Shown here one piece after another: positions 1-13,100 of a stretch of 64,000 nucleotides of DNA. Each line of letters starts with the position of its first letter. Within the stretch, counting starts at the first letter, position 1. The stretch lies in contig JAMPIT010000174.1 of the NCBI GenBank assembly GCA_026261815.1, forward strand, positions 9,114,001-9,178,000, written 5' to 3'. The notes beneath the pieces are model-generated. The model ran no database searches, was not told the origin of the DNA, and saw only the letters and a program-made list of their open reading frames with translations. Position numbers and translations under genes: made by a program. Source of the DNA: Monarcha castaneiventris obscurior. Taxonomy: Eukaryota; Chordata; Aves; Passeriformes; Monarchidae.

Positions 1-3000
1 TCTGACTTGCCACAGAACCTTATAGAATCTATTTGTCTCTAGCTGCTAAGATCTGATGGCCTGACTTTTACAAACAAAAGATAAAGCCTAGGGTCCTGTA
101 GATCATGGTAGCCTGATTTTTCTTAAAAAAAAAAGGGGCGGGGGAGCCCTAATTTTGTTAATACTCATTACAAAATTACTCTTATTTTTAAATAAAAATT
201 TTGGAATTATAACAACTTCTTAAAGGAGATTGCAGTGTAAGATAACTATAGCATATTAGTACCAAAACACTTAAAACACCTTCCAAGAAAATCCTTACTT
301 ATTTCTTCTAAAGAGGAACATTAGATTAACTGCTAAAATGTATCAAGAAGGTAACCTGGGGAGAAGAACATGCATACAATAACTACAGCTACTGATTGAA
401 AGAGCTAAATTTAAAACAGACCACTATTATCAGCTTTAAAACAAATTTCTCATAGATAGTACTGCAACAGCCACAGTGAAATGAAAAGAGCTGCTGGGAC
501 ACAAATGGTCAGGTGCCTCTGCGCTCAGAAATAGTTTCAGGACCACTTGCTGGTATATGAGAACACTGAATAGTCCATTAAAATATCACTGCTAATACAG
601 GCATGGAAGAACCATTTCCCAGTCTTCACCACATACAGAAGGTTTTACCCATGTGTGACAAACTCAGCAAAGCTGACAGGTAACCATTTACCATAGATCC
701 TGCTTTCACTCAGTGAACTCTGGGAACTGAGGTTCAGGGAAAAAATCAGGGTTATAAGTATTATTATTTATTTGATCAATCATTAATTACTATTATTTTT
801 AGTATTTATTTAAATCAGACAAAAGGTCAAGCCAACATGTATTCCTAGGCATTCAGGCACTCAAACTGGCATAAGATAGGCTAGATTTTCCTCTTACTGA
901 AACCTAAGAAACAGATATAAATAATCTGTTTGTCACATTTGAGTCAGTACTTGTACAAAACAGCATTGTACGAGTGATTAACCTGGGCTAAAATCTGTTC
1001 CCATCATTGGAAGGACTGTGCACACTGCCTCTGAACTTTGCTTCAGGGGCCAGCACCAAGATGTGACATGGACACTTGTCTGCAACTTTTCCCAAGACTC
1101 AGATCTGCTGAGTAAGCAGGTGCCATTTTTATACAATCAATTTTTTAGAACCCATTTTAATTCTACTGTGACCTAATGCATATGCCTAATTAAAAAGCTG
1201 TCTATTCAAAATTTTTGTGCTTAACCAGCATGTATCATGTAATTACACTCAGGCAGATGTGGATTAGTAGAAGAAACTATTTCCATTTTATTTGTATTTT
1301 GCATATAGTGGTAAAAGCTATTTAAATAGAGGCATTTATTTGGGAGAGACATAAAATACATTCCAGAAGAATCTAAAGACCTTGATTATTTGCTGATCCA
1401 GTAAACATGAAACACTGTAGATTAAAAAAATGTAAGTAATGCAATAGCAAAGGCATACTTAAATGAATGCTGGTAATAAAGTAGTAAAGAGTAGACAAAT
1501 TTTCTTCCTAGAAACAGTTTTTCACTTCTTCAAGCATCTGAAAGCACAGCATAGATGTTAAAACTGCTACTTTACAAAAAAAGTAATTACTTAAAAGATG
1601 GTGAGTATATTGGAGGCAAGACCACATAAAAAGAAAAAGGTCCAATTTTCAAGGCAGCCTTTTATTTACAAATTATGTAAGCTTGTTCTGTCTAAGCTTT
1701 GCTTGCAGGAACTACTTGTGCATCCTGAAATGCCTGGTGTGAATGAACTGCGTGACAGAACGTCAGTGGATCTGAAGAGCGAGATAAAAAATGTATGCCA
1801 CGTTTGCATAGCTATTTGGGATCACTTTGAAAGGTGTCACTGTGTGCAGAGGCTCATGCAGAAATGAAACCCTTCTTTTTCTTTGGAGAAAGGAGGTCAA
1901 AATTTACAACACATTTGCTTTTGTACGCACATTTTATTTCTGTAGCCGGCGCATCACATTTATCTAGGTAATGGCTCCCAGGAGGAGGAAAGTAGCCCAG
2001 CCAGCCTCCCAGCAGCCTAAAGGCATAAGGGTATGGAAAAGCATGATGTAAATACCAAGCAGCCCCTGTGCCCAACTGGGAATCCTGGCAATGTGCCACC
2101 CGTCCCTGGTGGAAGACATTTTCAGCAGCACTGTCAACTGCACACCATTGCCACTGCTGATTCCTGACATAAACTGCCAGGGAGGAAAAAGGGAGATAGA
2201 TGAGGTGAGGAATTAGATGGAGAATTTATAAAGATGCTGCAGCACAGTGACAAATGCCTTCATATGTTCAAAAATATATATATATATGTTACTGGGAATT
2301 TTTAGTAATAGGCAGTCATGTTGTGAACTGAAATGGTTAATAGAGCTATTTTATTTCTTTGAGTAATGCTAGCACCATGAGGACAAGAATAACTAGTCAC
2401 ATACTAAATTAGTGATTCGTGAAAGTAACAGCAGTTCGTTGGACACTTAAAAAACATGCAAAGATAGATGAGTAGGATTAGTTTCCATTTAAAATCTATG
2501 GAGGTACAACTTGAAAATTCATTTCTATTTTAGAGATATTATGGTTTCCAAGGAGATTCCTTGTAACTGAAGTGGGCATTACTGCCAGAAGAGGGTCAGT
2601 TTTATAACTGCTATCTATTTGGTAAAACTATGATTTTCATCTTTGTTTGATCAATACTTTATTTTTCCTGCTACACTCGCACAGTGCCCATCCAGGTGCC
2701 TAATTCACCAGCTGACTCTCTGAGACAACTACAAATCTTATTTGACTATCAGTCAGGTTATTAACTTAATTTAAAGCTAAGACTTAAAGCTTTGATTTGT
2801 GGATGTTTCGTGTATTCGTTGTTCAGGTCCACATTCTGCAGACTGAGATCAATGTGAGCTGCCAGCAATCATTGTGCTTATTTCAGCTCCAAGCCATGGA
2901 TGTGGAGCCAAACGCCAGGCACCAAATCTGAAGGCGTTGCTCTGATGTATTGATTAGCAAGGTCAGTCTACAATAACAGTAATATGCATCCACATTCTTC

Positions 3001-6000
3001 CCAAAAGAAATGTTTATGTTGTCCCAGATGCTACTTTTTATGCTATAAATTCACTACCAAACTTTATGCCGAAGAATCTGACTCTGATTAAACATCTTGT
3101 GTCCTTGATCCTGCCAGTTGTAATGAAATGTGTGCCCATTCACTGCTTCATCCTAGGTATTGGAGCTTCTCCTGTCATGCCAAATCAGAAATCCAGAATA
3201 CCTATATGTGCACTTCTAGTTGTACATATATATAAATCCTCAAATCTTGCTATATCTTGAAAGTAGTCAACTGGGTTTACAAGGACAGCACCTTTCAGAG
3301 ACAGATACTTCAAAAGATGTCTGGATCACTACAGATTAATGCTTTTGTGCAAAATTAAAGACAGGGAACATTTTATCCAGCAGAAATGAAATGTATCAAA
3401 ACACTGAAATAATTACTAGCTAAAAAAATGGATTTTTATTAATAGTCTACTACGTAAAAATACCTCAGTGCATTTGAAATGGAGCTATATTTGATTCCCA
3501 ATTAATTAACAAATGCTTATACAAATCTATGGATAGTATATAAGTAATTTTCTACCCATAAGTTTTATAAAGGCCATTCAAATTTTAGTTTATATGTGCT
3601 TATCTTATGCATTACCTCTATATTCTCGTTTTTTTGGTAGTAAAATCATCGACAAAAAAAATTACTTGAACTTCAGAGAGTTTCTCACATAATTTCTATA
3701 CCCAATGATCTACTCAATAGTTTTCCAGGTATATATAAATATATTACTTGCTTTAAAATTGCACGGTGAAGATAAATAGTGGAGTCCCTTTAGGTTCTCT
3801 AAGGTTTTACAGTATTTTTCCAGGTTAATAGAGGGTAATGTATTATCAAACTGACCTTCCTTCCAAGCAAATGTTAGCTGCCTTAATATCTCTAGAGCCT
3901 CTTTCACTGCCAAGCACTCATTTTCAAGGACAATATATTTTTACTCTTTGCAAAACAATTTAACACCTTCACCACTGAATAATTATTCTTTCATTTTCAG
4001 CTGATTTTTGAATACTACACTGAGTATAAACTACAAAATTCAGCTTGCACGATATTTTTTTTGGCAGGAAGAAGGAGGCAAAATCATTAACAAAAGTCCC
4101 ACCAAGCTCCTTCTTTAGAATTGCTTTATAACACACAGAAAACTCCAGCCTTACAATAGTTAGGAAAAGGTCACTTTCTACCCTTTTAGCTCTACGGCTA
4201 AGAATCACATCCTCCTTTTATGAGGATTATCCAATCTCCCACTAGCTGCTCTTCCTCCTTGTGTGTCTTGTCCACCTTCTCTGTTTTCTGTTTTGGTTTC
4301 TGAGAGAGAGGAGAATTTGTGGTGCTCTTCTATGGTTTACAGCACTGAGGAGTCACAATATTGTTGGGATTTCACTTACACTGCAGTAAGTATATTACCA
4401 ATAACAATACCATTGCAGGGCAAATACTCCATCATTTTCGACTGCAATGTCCCTATTCAGCTGAATGTTTGGATCCCAACACTTGCCACAAACTGTGCTG
4501 CAATATGGATACATCAATTGCTGTCCAGGAGTCAAATCTGAGATCTTATATATAAAGGGGCATTAAGTCTGTTATGTATGAGAACATGCCATACCTTCCT
4601 CTTTAGAAAAGAGTTAATTTTCTGGATGTCTAGATTTATCAATTTGTTAATTAGCTAATGAATAAAAGTAAATTAAAATGTGTTATTATGAATGACTGTG
4701 ATGCTGTACTGAACTATTTGTTCAGGCCATGAATAAAGCAGTCTCACACTATGCCTGCCATCTCCCAGCGTTCCCTGTGAATCATTTCATGGGCAGCCTG
4801 TAATTAAAAAGACCTTCCCAAAATTGTCATTGTATCTAATTTTTCCTCAAAAGGCTACCACTTAATGTCATTTGCTACCATACAGTATTTCTACCCTGCT
4901 CCTGACAAAGTAGGTGGCACCATACATCCTGAGAGTGTGTTGCTTTTATGTCCATCAAAAACTGTGATCCAGTTGTAGCCTCCCATCCCACTGGAGATGG
5001 TAGCCATAGTGGTAGAAGGAGATTCATGGAAAAGTTCTCTCAAACATATTATATGCACAACTTCCTCTTCTTTGGAAAGCCTGTAAAAATGGAGTGAAGT
5101 GGGACAGCCACTCCATAAACTTCCTTCTTAGAAATGCTGCATGAGAAGTGCACAAAGAAGGGCAAGAGTGCCATGTGTTAATGGATGCAGCACACTGGAG
5201 ATGGGATAACCAAGGGTGAGCAATGGATGAGTGTGTGTGTGCTGTGGGGTACAGGAATGGAAGGAGCAGGAGGAATGTGGGACAAGAATGCCAGCAGCAG
5301 AGTGATAGAGAAAGCAGAAGCTGTGCACCAGGTGCTCTGTTCTTCCCTGTCTTTAAAAATACCCTAACTGGCTGCCTGTCTAAAATCCCTGTCCTGCTTC
5401 AGGAAGGCGCAAACAGACTGGAATATACTTGTGAATCCTGCTCCAAGAGTTAATGTTTTTAAAATGGATGGCAATTCACATTACAACTCCTTTTGTTCTT
5501 TTTGCTTCTTATGGCATTTTAAGGATACAATTATTAATTTTTCAGACTTGTAGGCAAGCAGTGCTCACATACAGGCACTCACTACCAGAAAATGGTTTCC
5601 AGACAAAAGATACAGTCAGGTGTCAACTGCTTATATGTCAACTGCAGTTTTTAGAAATGCAGTGAAATTACACAGTTATTATTTTCAATGGGGATTATAA
5701 TCAAAGAAACTTAGGTACCTAACATCAAACTAAAAAAAACCAAACAGCCCTGGGTATAAAAATGAAAGTACAGCTTCTTGTCTATTTTAGCTCTCTCTAC
5801 ATTTATTACAAACTACAAGTTCAGAAAAGAAACCCAAAATTGTCTTTGTGAATCACTCAAACCAAAGATGGGGCTGCTGACACTAACAAGAGAGACATCA
5901 CCATAAAAAATGTTGTCCTAACAGTAAAGTTAATCATTGCTGGGTGAATGAATGCAGTGTTTCTTTGACCTAGTGCATTTTGATTTCATGGATTTTATGA

Positions 6001-8824
6001 TGATATATCAGGGAGATTTTATACCTTTTCAATACAATAAACAATAAAGAACAATAAACCAATTCACAAAATAGAACAAGATTTTACAATATTTGATAAC
6101 AATGTACTAAATATTGTAATTACAAAATATAATTTTTCCCTAATTTGATAACATTACTATCTGATACATTATGTTTTCAGTTAGTATTTAGAAGAACAAA
6201 TTGCATAATTTTGAAACTGACAGTCCTTTAGCCATTCTCACCAAGGAATCCCAAAACTGTTTAGCCTTGACAAATTTTACATACATAAAGATGAACCAAT
6301 CAATCAATGCATTAAATGTCTAGTGAGCCTGTAATACTGTAAACTGCCATTGAAATATTGTCAAGGTTTTCAGGGTTAATGAATAAGTGGAATTGCAATT
6401 AAATGTGGTGGAGAAAAAAATTCTGAAGAGTTCTATCATTTTATTTTTATTGAGAATCAAACTATCCAGTCTTTTCACTATCCTTCCAAAAATATGTGTA
6501 TTTGTATCTCTTATGGCAAAACTATTGTAACAGCACTGCTAGCATTCCCACGGCAAGGAGTATTCTGATTAACCGAGACAGTAGACAGGTTTATGAAAAA
6601 AAACCGAAACTGATTCCATGTTGTTAATGTCCCTACAGCACAATTTCTAACACTACCTGTATGAATTATTCAATATGCTAGGGATAACTAGTGTGAACGC
6701 TTCTCAGTGTGCTTATTTCTTGTGTGACAGACACCATAAAAAGAGAGGACAGTAACTTTGATATTAACAGTGACCATATTTTCATTCTCTGACTTCACTG
6801 TCCTCCCAGATTTATTGCAATGAGCTGCAAACTAAATGCTGAATACCACAGTTCCACCTAGTAGAACTCAACTAAGAGGTACTTTTGGAAAACAGAAGTA
6901 TGCATATTTTCACACTTATTCATGTATCTTCAGCTAGCTTCAAAAACAGTACTGATTTAGAAGGAGAATAAGTGGTCCATCCAGTCTAAAAACTGGAGAG
7001 CATGTTTTGGATTCTGAGGCAATCTGGAATTTATAGAACAGTAAGCATAGCTGTTTCTCTGGTGCAGAGCTTCTGACTAGCAGAGGTGGCACATTTTCTT
7101 CCAGTTGTGTTCACTTGGGCTTGAAGGCACAGGACAACCTTCACCCTGACAGAGCGGAGGGCATCTGTCCCTGTGTCCGGTTTTGGGCTGCTGCTATCAG
7201 AAAGATCCCCATAGCACCAGAGATCCCTCGAAGGCAGCCTAGCACAAGGGAATAGTGGAACTGATAATGTCAATTAAGTGGCATGGAAATAGAGAAAAAC
7301 CAAATACTTAGCAGCAGTGGAAGGAGAAATATAATGATGTGAAGAAATTGTGAGAAAAATGCCTCTGATATCAGTGCCTACTGTCCCCCATGCTGGCCAA
7401 GGAAGCTGAAAGGCATTTCTGTATTTGCACAGTCCTTGCCTGTCCATAGATAATCTTAGAAAGAGCATGGTCCCCAAACCTACTAATGACTTTGTCCTGT
7501 AATTCAAAAAAAATATCATCTTTAAAATTTGTAATATCAAAGATGAGGTTCCGGTCCAGTTGCAAGCCTTCTGCATACCCACCCAAAAAAGAACTGTTTG
7601 CGCATAACAGATGTGCTTCTATTCCACTGGAGTCTACACAGGTTCTACTTTGGATTAGAACTAAGTATTTTCTCAACTCTCTCTTCCCCACCCTCTACAT
7701 TTCTTCTATAAAAGGAGTCTTGCCCTCCCCCCAGCCATGTAAAATGAGTACTTGTCTGTATGGTTATTTTTGTGTAGTTAAAGGGTGTCTGCAAAAGCAA
7801 GACTGTTTAAGATGAATGATAATATATTCTTCTTTTTCACTGGCACAAATAGAATCCATTTGGGAAAAATGCTCTTGAGGCATAACAAGGATTTTGAATA
7901 CCTAAGATCCAGATATGCTTAGATACCAACAAGATGTGAAAGAGATTAAAAACTGTTGCCATTAAAAGAGAAATTAGTTACATGAGCATTCTGCAATTTC
8001 CTCAAATATCTTGCTGCCCCACATGAAAACAGATGCACTGCCTAATTCAAACACAAAAATATGAGGTGTGCCTTCATCTAACGGAAGAATAATACTGTTG
8101 CATCAAATTGACTGAAATGCAAAGAAATTAAAGAAAAAGGAATGAAAATTATATGAGCCTAATGTGATTTTTCTCTGACAGACAAAACAGGATATAAACA
8201 AATATCTGTTTAGATAAATAATAGTAATAAAATAGTAAGGCTATGGTGTATGAGAAATTTAAATTACTGTGAAGGAGTAGGTTCTATATTCAACCTGTCC
8301 CTAAACCCTGCTCTTGCAGGATACAAAGAGAGGTCACAAAAAAGTCGAATCTTATGTAATTTCTAATAGTTGGGAGAAGAACTTGCTGTCACTGCAAGAA
8401 AGAGTAAAAATCTTGCTGCAGTCTGTTGAAGTGGATGCAATTATACTGTACAGGTATTATGCATCACTCTGCTTGTCCACTGGACAGGGCTGCTTGCATT
8501 GCCATGGGAAGGCTGTCAGAAACCAACCAAACACACTGACTTTCTCCTTCCAGTCTTAACTCTGAGAGAGATTGTTTCAAGTGCCTTTTACTAATTCTAT
8601 TATATACTCCAAATTTGGGGTAATCTTTTGGAAAATGATAGATTAAAGGTTGTCTACATTGTCTTGATTATGTTTGCATTGTGCAAATAGATTCTGATAC
8701 AGTCTTTATTGAGATCACACTTTATATTTTATTCTTTGCTACAGGGTCTTTGTTCCAGTCCCTCCTTTTTGCCATACTTGGCCTGGCTGTTTCCCCCACA
8801 GCTGGGTTTTCAGTTATGTGACAT

Positions 8825-8872
8825 AGAGAGGGAGAGAGAGAGAAGGAGAGGGGGGGAGAGAGAGAGAGAGAG
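8825..8872. repeat. GA-rich simple repeat
   Basis: About 48 bases consist almost wholly of GA dinucleotides with short G runs (GGGGGG near the middle). It is an imperfect polypurine/polypyrimidine tract. Such tracts can mutate in length and can form triplex structures. It lies deep in the intron downstream of the PDZ1 exon. Confidence 0.95.
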
Positions 8873-11800
8873 CATGAGCCGGCCTGATGTAGCTTGCCAT
8901 GGCCACTACCACTTCTGCACAACCAACTGGAGACCCAAATCTGGGAAAGCCTGGCTTTTTCTCTCAGCCTGTGGTAAAGCATGTTCAACACAGAATTCAT
9001 ACTGGAGAAAAAATTAGCTCCTGATTCTGACACACACATGCACAATGAGACTAAAATCTAAGTGTGGATATATTTTTATGTGGAAAAGATGGAATCCTAT
9101 ATCCCTGGGACCAGGCTGATCACACCTAGCTTGGGGTTAGGTAGAAGATTTTCTCAGTCTGTGGTAATTTTTCTGGAATAGTTAAATTAAAAAACCTGCT
9201 AAAAATTAGAAACACTGTGATTTTGTTTCTTCATTGAATGTTCTTAAGCTCACAATATTTTCAATTTGAATTTTTAACATCCCCCCAACATTTTTGGAAA
9301 AATATTACTTCCAGTTGACTTGAAATTATAAGTATTATGACCTAGAAAAGATGAATTCATTATTCTTGTAGCAAACAAAATTATTAAAGTATCACAATCT
9401 TGCTTTCAGAACTGAACAGACTATTGAAACATAGTATCTACTACACTGTACAGTTTAAAACAAAAATCCATCTGCTCAGCACCTTGGCTGGAGTAGAGTT
9501 TTTGACATAAACAATTTCTCAAGTACAATTCTTATTGTCCCTATTTCCCCAAACAATTCAGAACTACTTTTTCAACTGTGCTAGAAACACTAGAATCTCT
9601 TATATAATAGTCAACGGCATCTTTTGATGCAATCAAGTTTGGCCTAAAAAAATATACTCTTGTCTGATATGCAGAAAATAATTGGAACAAGACAGAATAA
9701 AGAGATTAAAAAAAAAATCTGCAAAAAAAATGAAGCTTTTTTGAGCTCTGAGTAATGATGCTGCCATTGTGATCTGCCTGGAAAATGACCAGAGATGATA
9801 TGAGTGTTTTCGACTTCTCCTATCTGTGTTAGAACAACTCCCTCCCACTAAAATAAAACAACCTCCTTAAGTGCTATTAAAAGTATAAACACAAAATGTG
9901 TTTGTACATAAAACGTGATCAATATTTTCATACCACGTGTAGCACTGCAGTGTTGCATGTATTTCCTGTGGGATTTGGCAATCTACCCTCAATTCCATTT
10001 GTTAAATAAACAAGGTTAAGTACACGTGTGGTTTCTAGTGCCAGTGACAAGGTCTGACAGGAGGCAGTGTCTTTGCTGTGGCTGAGTGTCTTCCTCTTAA
10101 ATTGCCTGAGGAAATCCTGCCTGAGCACACCAGGCTGCTGTGTGGCACTCAAACTTTTGTGGAGGTTTCAGTTGAAGAAAGTCAACCAGAATCCACAAAC
10201 AAGATGAGTACCAAGAGTGCTGGCTGAGGCTCTGCCACACATCAGGAGAATAATCCTGGTAACATGCTAGTGATAGGGGTATCATTACTGCTGCCCACCA
10301 TACCTAGTGTGTCTTTCACTCACAAACAATGATGCTTCTCCACTTCCCCCTTACAAGAAAGCACTGTCAGGTTCTCATCATTACCTCAATTTCCTAATTT
10401 TCCAGTTTCCTTTCCAGTATCTCCTTCTGATACCTTTTTTGAATCACCCCAGTGCAAAACAACCAATTTTTTTTCTGTGCCCTTTTAGCCCTTCACCATG
10501 CTACAGGCTTAGCTCTGACAGCTTCTTCAGAACTGATGGGTTTGCAGGATTCAAAGGCATGATGTCAGGCCAATAATCATGAACTGCTGATAGCCTTTGC
10601 TAATAGAGACTTGTTATTTTGCTTATGTAAAAGTGGAATAGAAGAAATCACAAATAACAGAACAGCAGCATAATCCAACATGCTTCATGACTGACTTTTA
10701 GCCTATGAGTAAATTCTCAAGGAACATCTATCAAGAAAGGGTGTCCAATATTATCTGACTTTTCCCCAGCAGTACTACAGGTGATGCTCAGTATGGCAAA
10801 GAAGGTCTCAGTAAATAAAGCATACAATGATGCTGATTTTAATGCAGAAGAGATTAGCTTAATACAAAGAATTTTAATTTACTTCCCTTTGGAGCTGAAA
10901 AAGAAAGCAATACATCAAAAGGAATGAAACTGCCAGTGTTTAAAAGATCTGTACTCACATCATTGCTCTCAGACCTCTCTTGCAGAGCTCCTTTCTTCTT
11001 TTCCTTAGTACCTTGCCCTCCCCCTCCTGCCTCCTACATGCTCACACATGCATAGAAACACCCACTCTCAAGCCATTTCTAGCATAAAATTACTGCCTTT
11101 TCTCCCTGCCTCCCCCCAGAACAAAAACAAACTATCTCATCTTCAGCTCCAGCATATCCTAGTCCAGTCGGTTTTCTCCCTGTTCTGCTCCCAGTCTCTG
11201 GAGATTGGACCCCCTTCTCCCCTCTCCACAAGCCAGTCACCCCCTGAGGCTGATAGCCGAGACCTGGCAAAACACTGAAGCTCCAGACACCAAGACTTTG
11301 TCTAAGCTCCTGTACACAACCCTCACTTGGGCATGGCTGAGTTTACACAGAGCAGTGTTTAGGGGACCCTGGCTCCACCACCGTGGCACCGATTCCCCCT
11401 GGCACCTGCTGAAGGAGGAGCTGAGGAGGAGCAAGTAGTGCCCAGGCAGCTCCCACTGCTGCAAACACAGAGCATTCGGGAGCAGCAGGGCACCCCGAGC
11501 TCCACCTCCATCCACCGACTCAGAGACAGCATCACACTTATGTGACTGCTGGAGAGGAGAATGCCTTTGTGGGGCAGAGAGACAAAAAGCTGGAAGAATT
11601 TTTCCAGGGGCTTCTCACTTTCCATCAGGATTCACTTCATGCCCACCTCCTGGTCAGAAAAGTGCTCCTTATGTCATTGAGAAATTTTCATTACAGGTCT
11701 TTAAACAAACAAGCCATTTTTTAAATGTCAGAATCATCAATTACAAAGAGGCGGTTGCATAAGTGCTGGAATAAACTTTGCTCTTCTTACAAAGGCTATG

Positions 11801-12965
11801 TGGGCAGCTAAACAGGGTCAGATGAGAGGTGCATCTGTGCTAATATCCTGATTCTGGCAACAGACAGTGAAAGATGGTTTTAGAAGTGAACTTCTAATAA
11901 AATTGCCTCAAATGTCTCTATAACTCCCCATTAGTTAAAGGTTTTCTAAGTTCCTCAAATATGATTTATATGCCTGGAAATGTTTTGTCATCTCTAATTT
12001 AACTCTGGATAGTTTTACTTCATGCCACACATCAAATGACAAAACTCAGAGCACTGACAAAAATAATTGATCCATGTGCAATTGAGCACAGATTTTTCTT
12101 TTAATATCCATTGCACAATTGGACTTTGACAGTATTTGGCCTTAATATCTTAAGCTGCACTCCAATAGGCTTCTCTTTACTAACATTTTTAGCAGTTATG
12201 ATGGGAGTTGCTAACTTCAATAATTATTGGACTTCGCTAAGTTCTAAAATGACTATTTCTCCTTTTGGATGGGGAAATTCAGGTACATAGATGTAAACAA
12301 ATTTGTTCAGGCAAAATATCTGCTAACTGCCAAGAAAGATATTTCCCATTCTAAATATACAGAAGAAATTTTATTGTAAAATTCATTACTTAATTTATTC
12401 TTAAAGTCCTGAAGAGTTTAAAATTTGTTCTCAAAAATGGCTAAAGGCAAAAGATGAGGGGAATTTCTGAACTCTCAGATTATAACATAGATACAGATTG
12501 TGTTTGGTTGCACAAATCTATTAATTTTTTAATAACAAATGTGAAAATCTGAAACTCAGATACTTTTTTTTTTGATAATTAACCGTATAATAAATCCCTA
12601 ACCTTTTGCTAAAACAAAAGAAAATTAAATGTGGCATGGATGATGATATTGAAAAGTACAGTTCTAGACTATTTTCATCATGCAATATGAAGTTCTCACT
12701 TTCCCTGTCATCTCTTTATATAGTGAGAACCTCTTTCTGACTTCATACATCATTCTTCTTAAGAAACAAGATGTCATTATTTATTGAATGAAATAGTACA
12801 TGAGAAGAGGATAACTATTACATTCAATGTATATTTTTGTCTGTTCATACAAATAGCCAAATCACGTGAGATAGATGTTAATTACATTTGACAGAAAAGT
12901 AATTTCTCCAACTGCAGCATTTTTGGCAGCCACATATATTTAATATATTATACTTATATTTATAT

Positions 12966-13100
12966 TATATTTATATTTATATTTATATTTATATTTATAT
13001 TTATATTTATATTTATATTTATATTTATATTTATATTTATATTTATATTTATATTTATATTTATATTTATATTTATATTTATATTTATATTTATATTTAT
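12966..13100. repeat. (ATATTT)n hexanucleotide microsatellite
   Basis: About 22 nearly perfect tandem copies of a six-base unit (TATTTA in one register) run to 13100, preceded by degenerate AT-rich copies from about 12940. The array is uninterrupted in its main body, which suggests recent expansion and probable length polymorphism. In one minus-strand frame it reads as alternating Ile-Asn, an artefact of the repeat and not a gene. Confidence 0.97.

Noticed and set aside
7130..7220. CR1-like phrase (cctgtgtccggttttgggct)
   Set aside because: Resembles the CR1 text 'tgtgtccagttctgggct', but the flanks do not follow CR1 in order, so it is too short to call.
11200..11625. GC-richer patch with several overlapping ORFs on both strands
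   Set aside because: No family recognised, frames change too often to support an exon, and no repeat family could be named with confidence.
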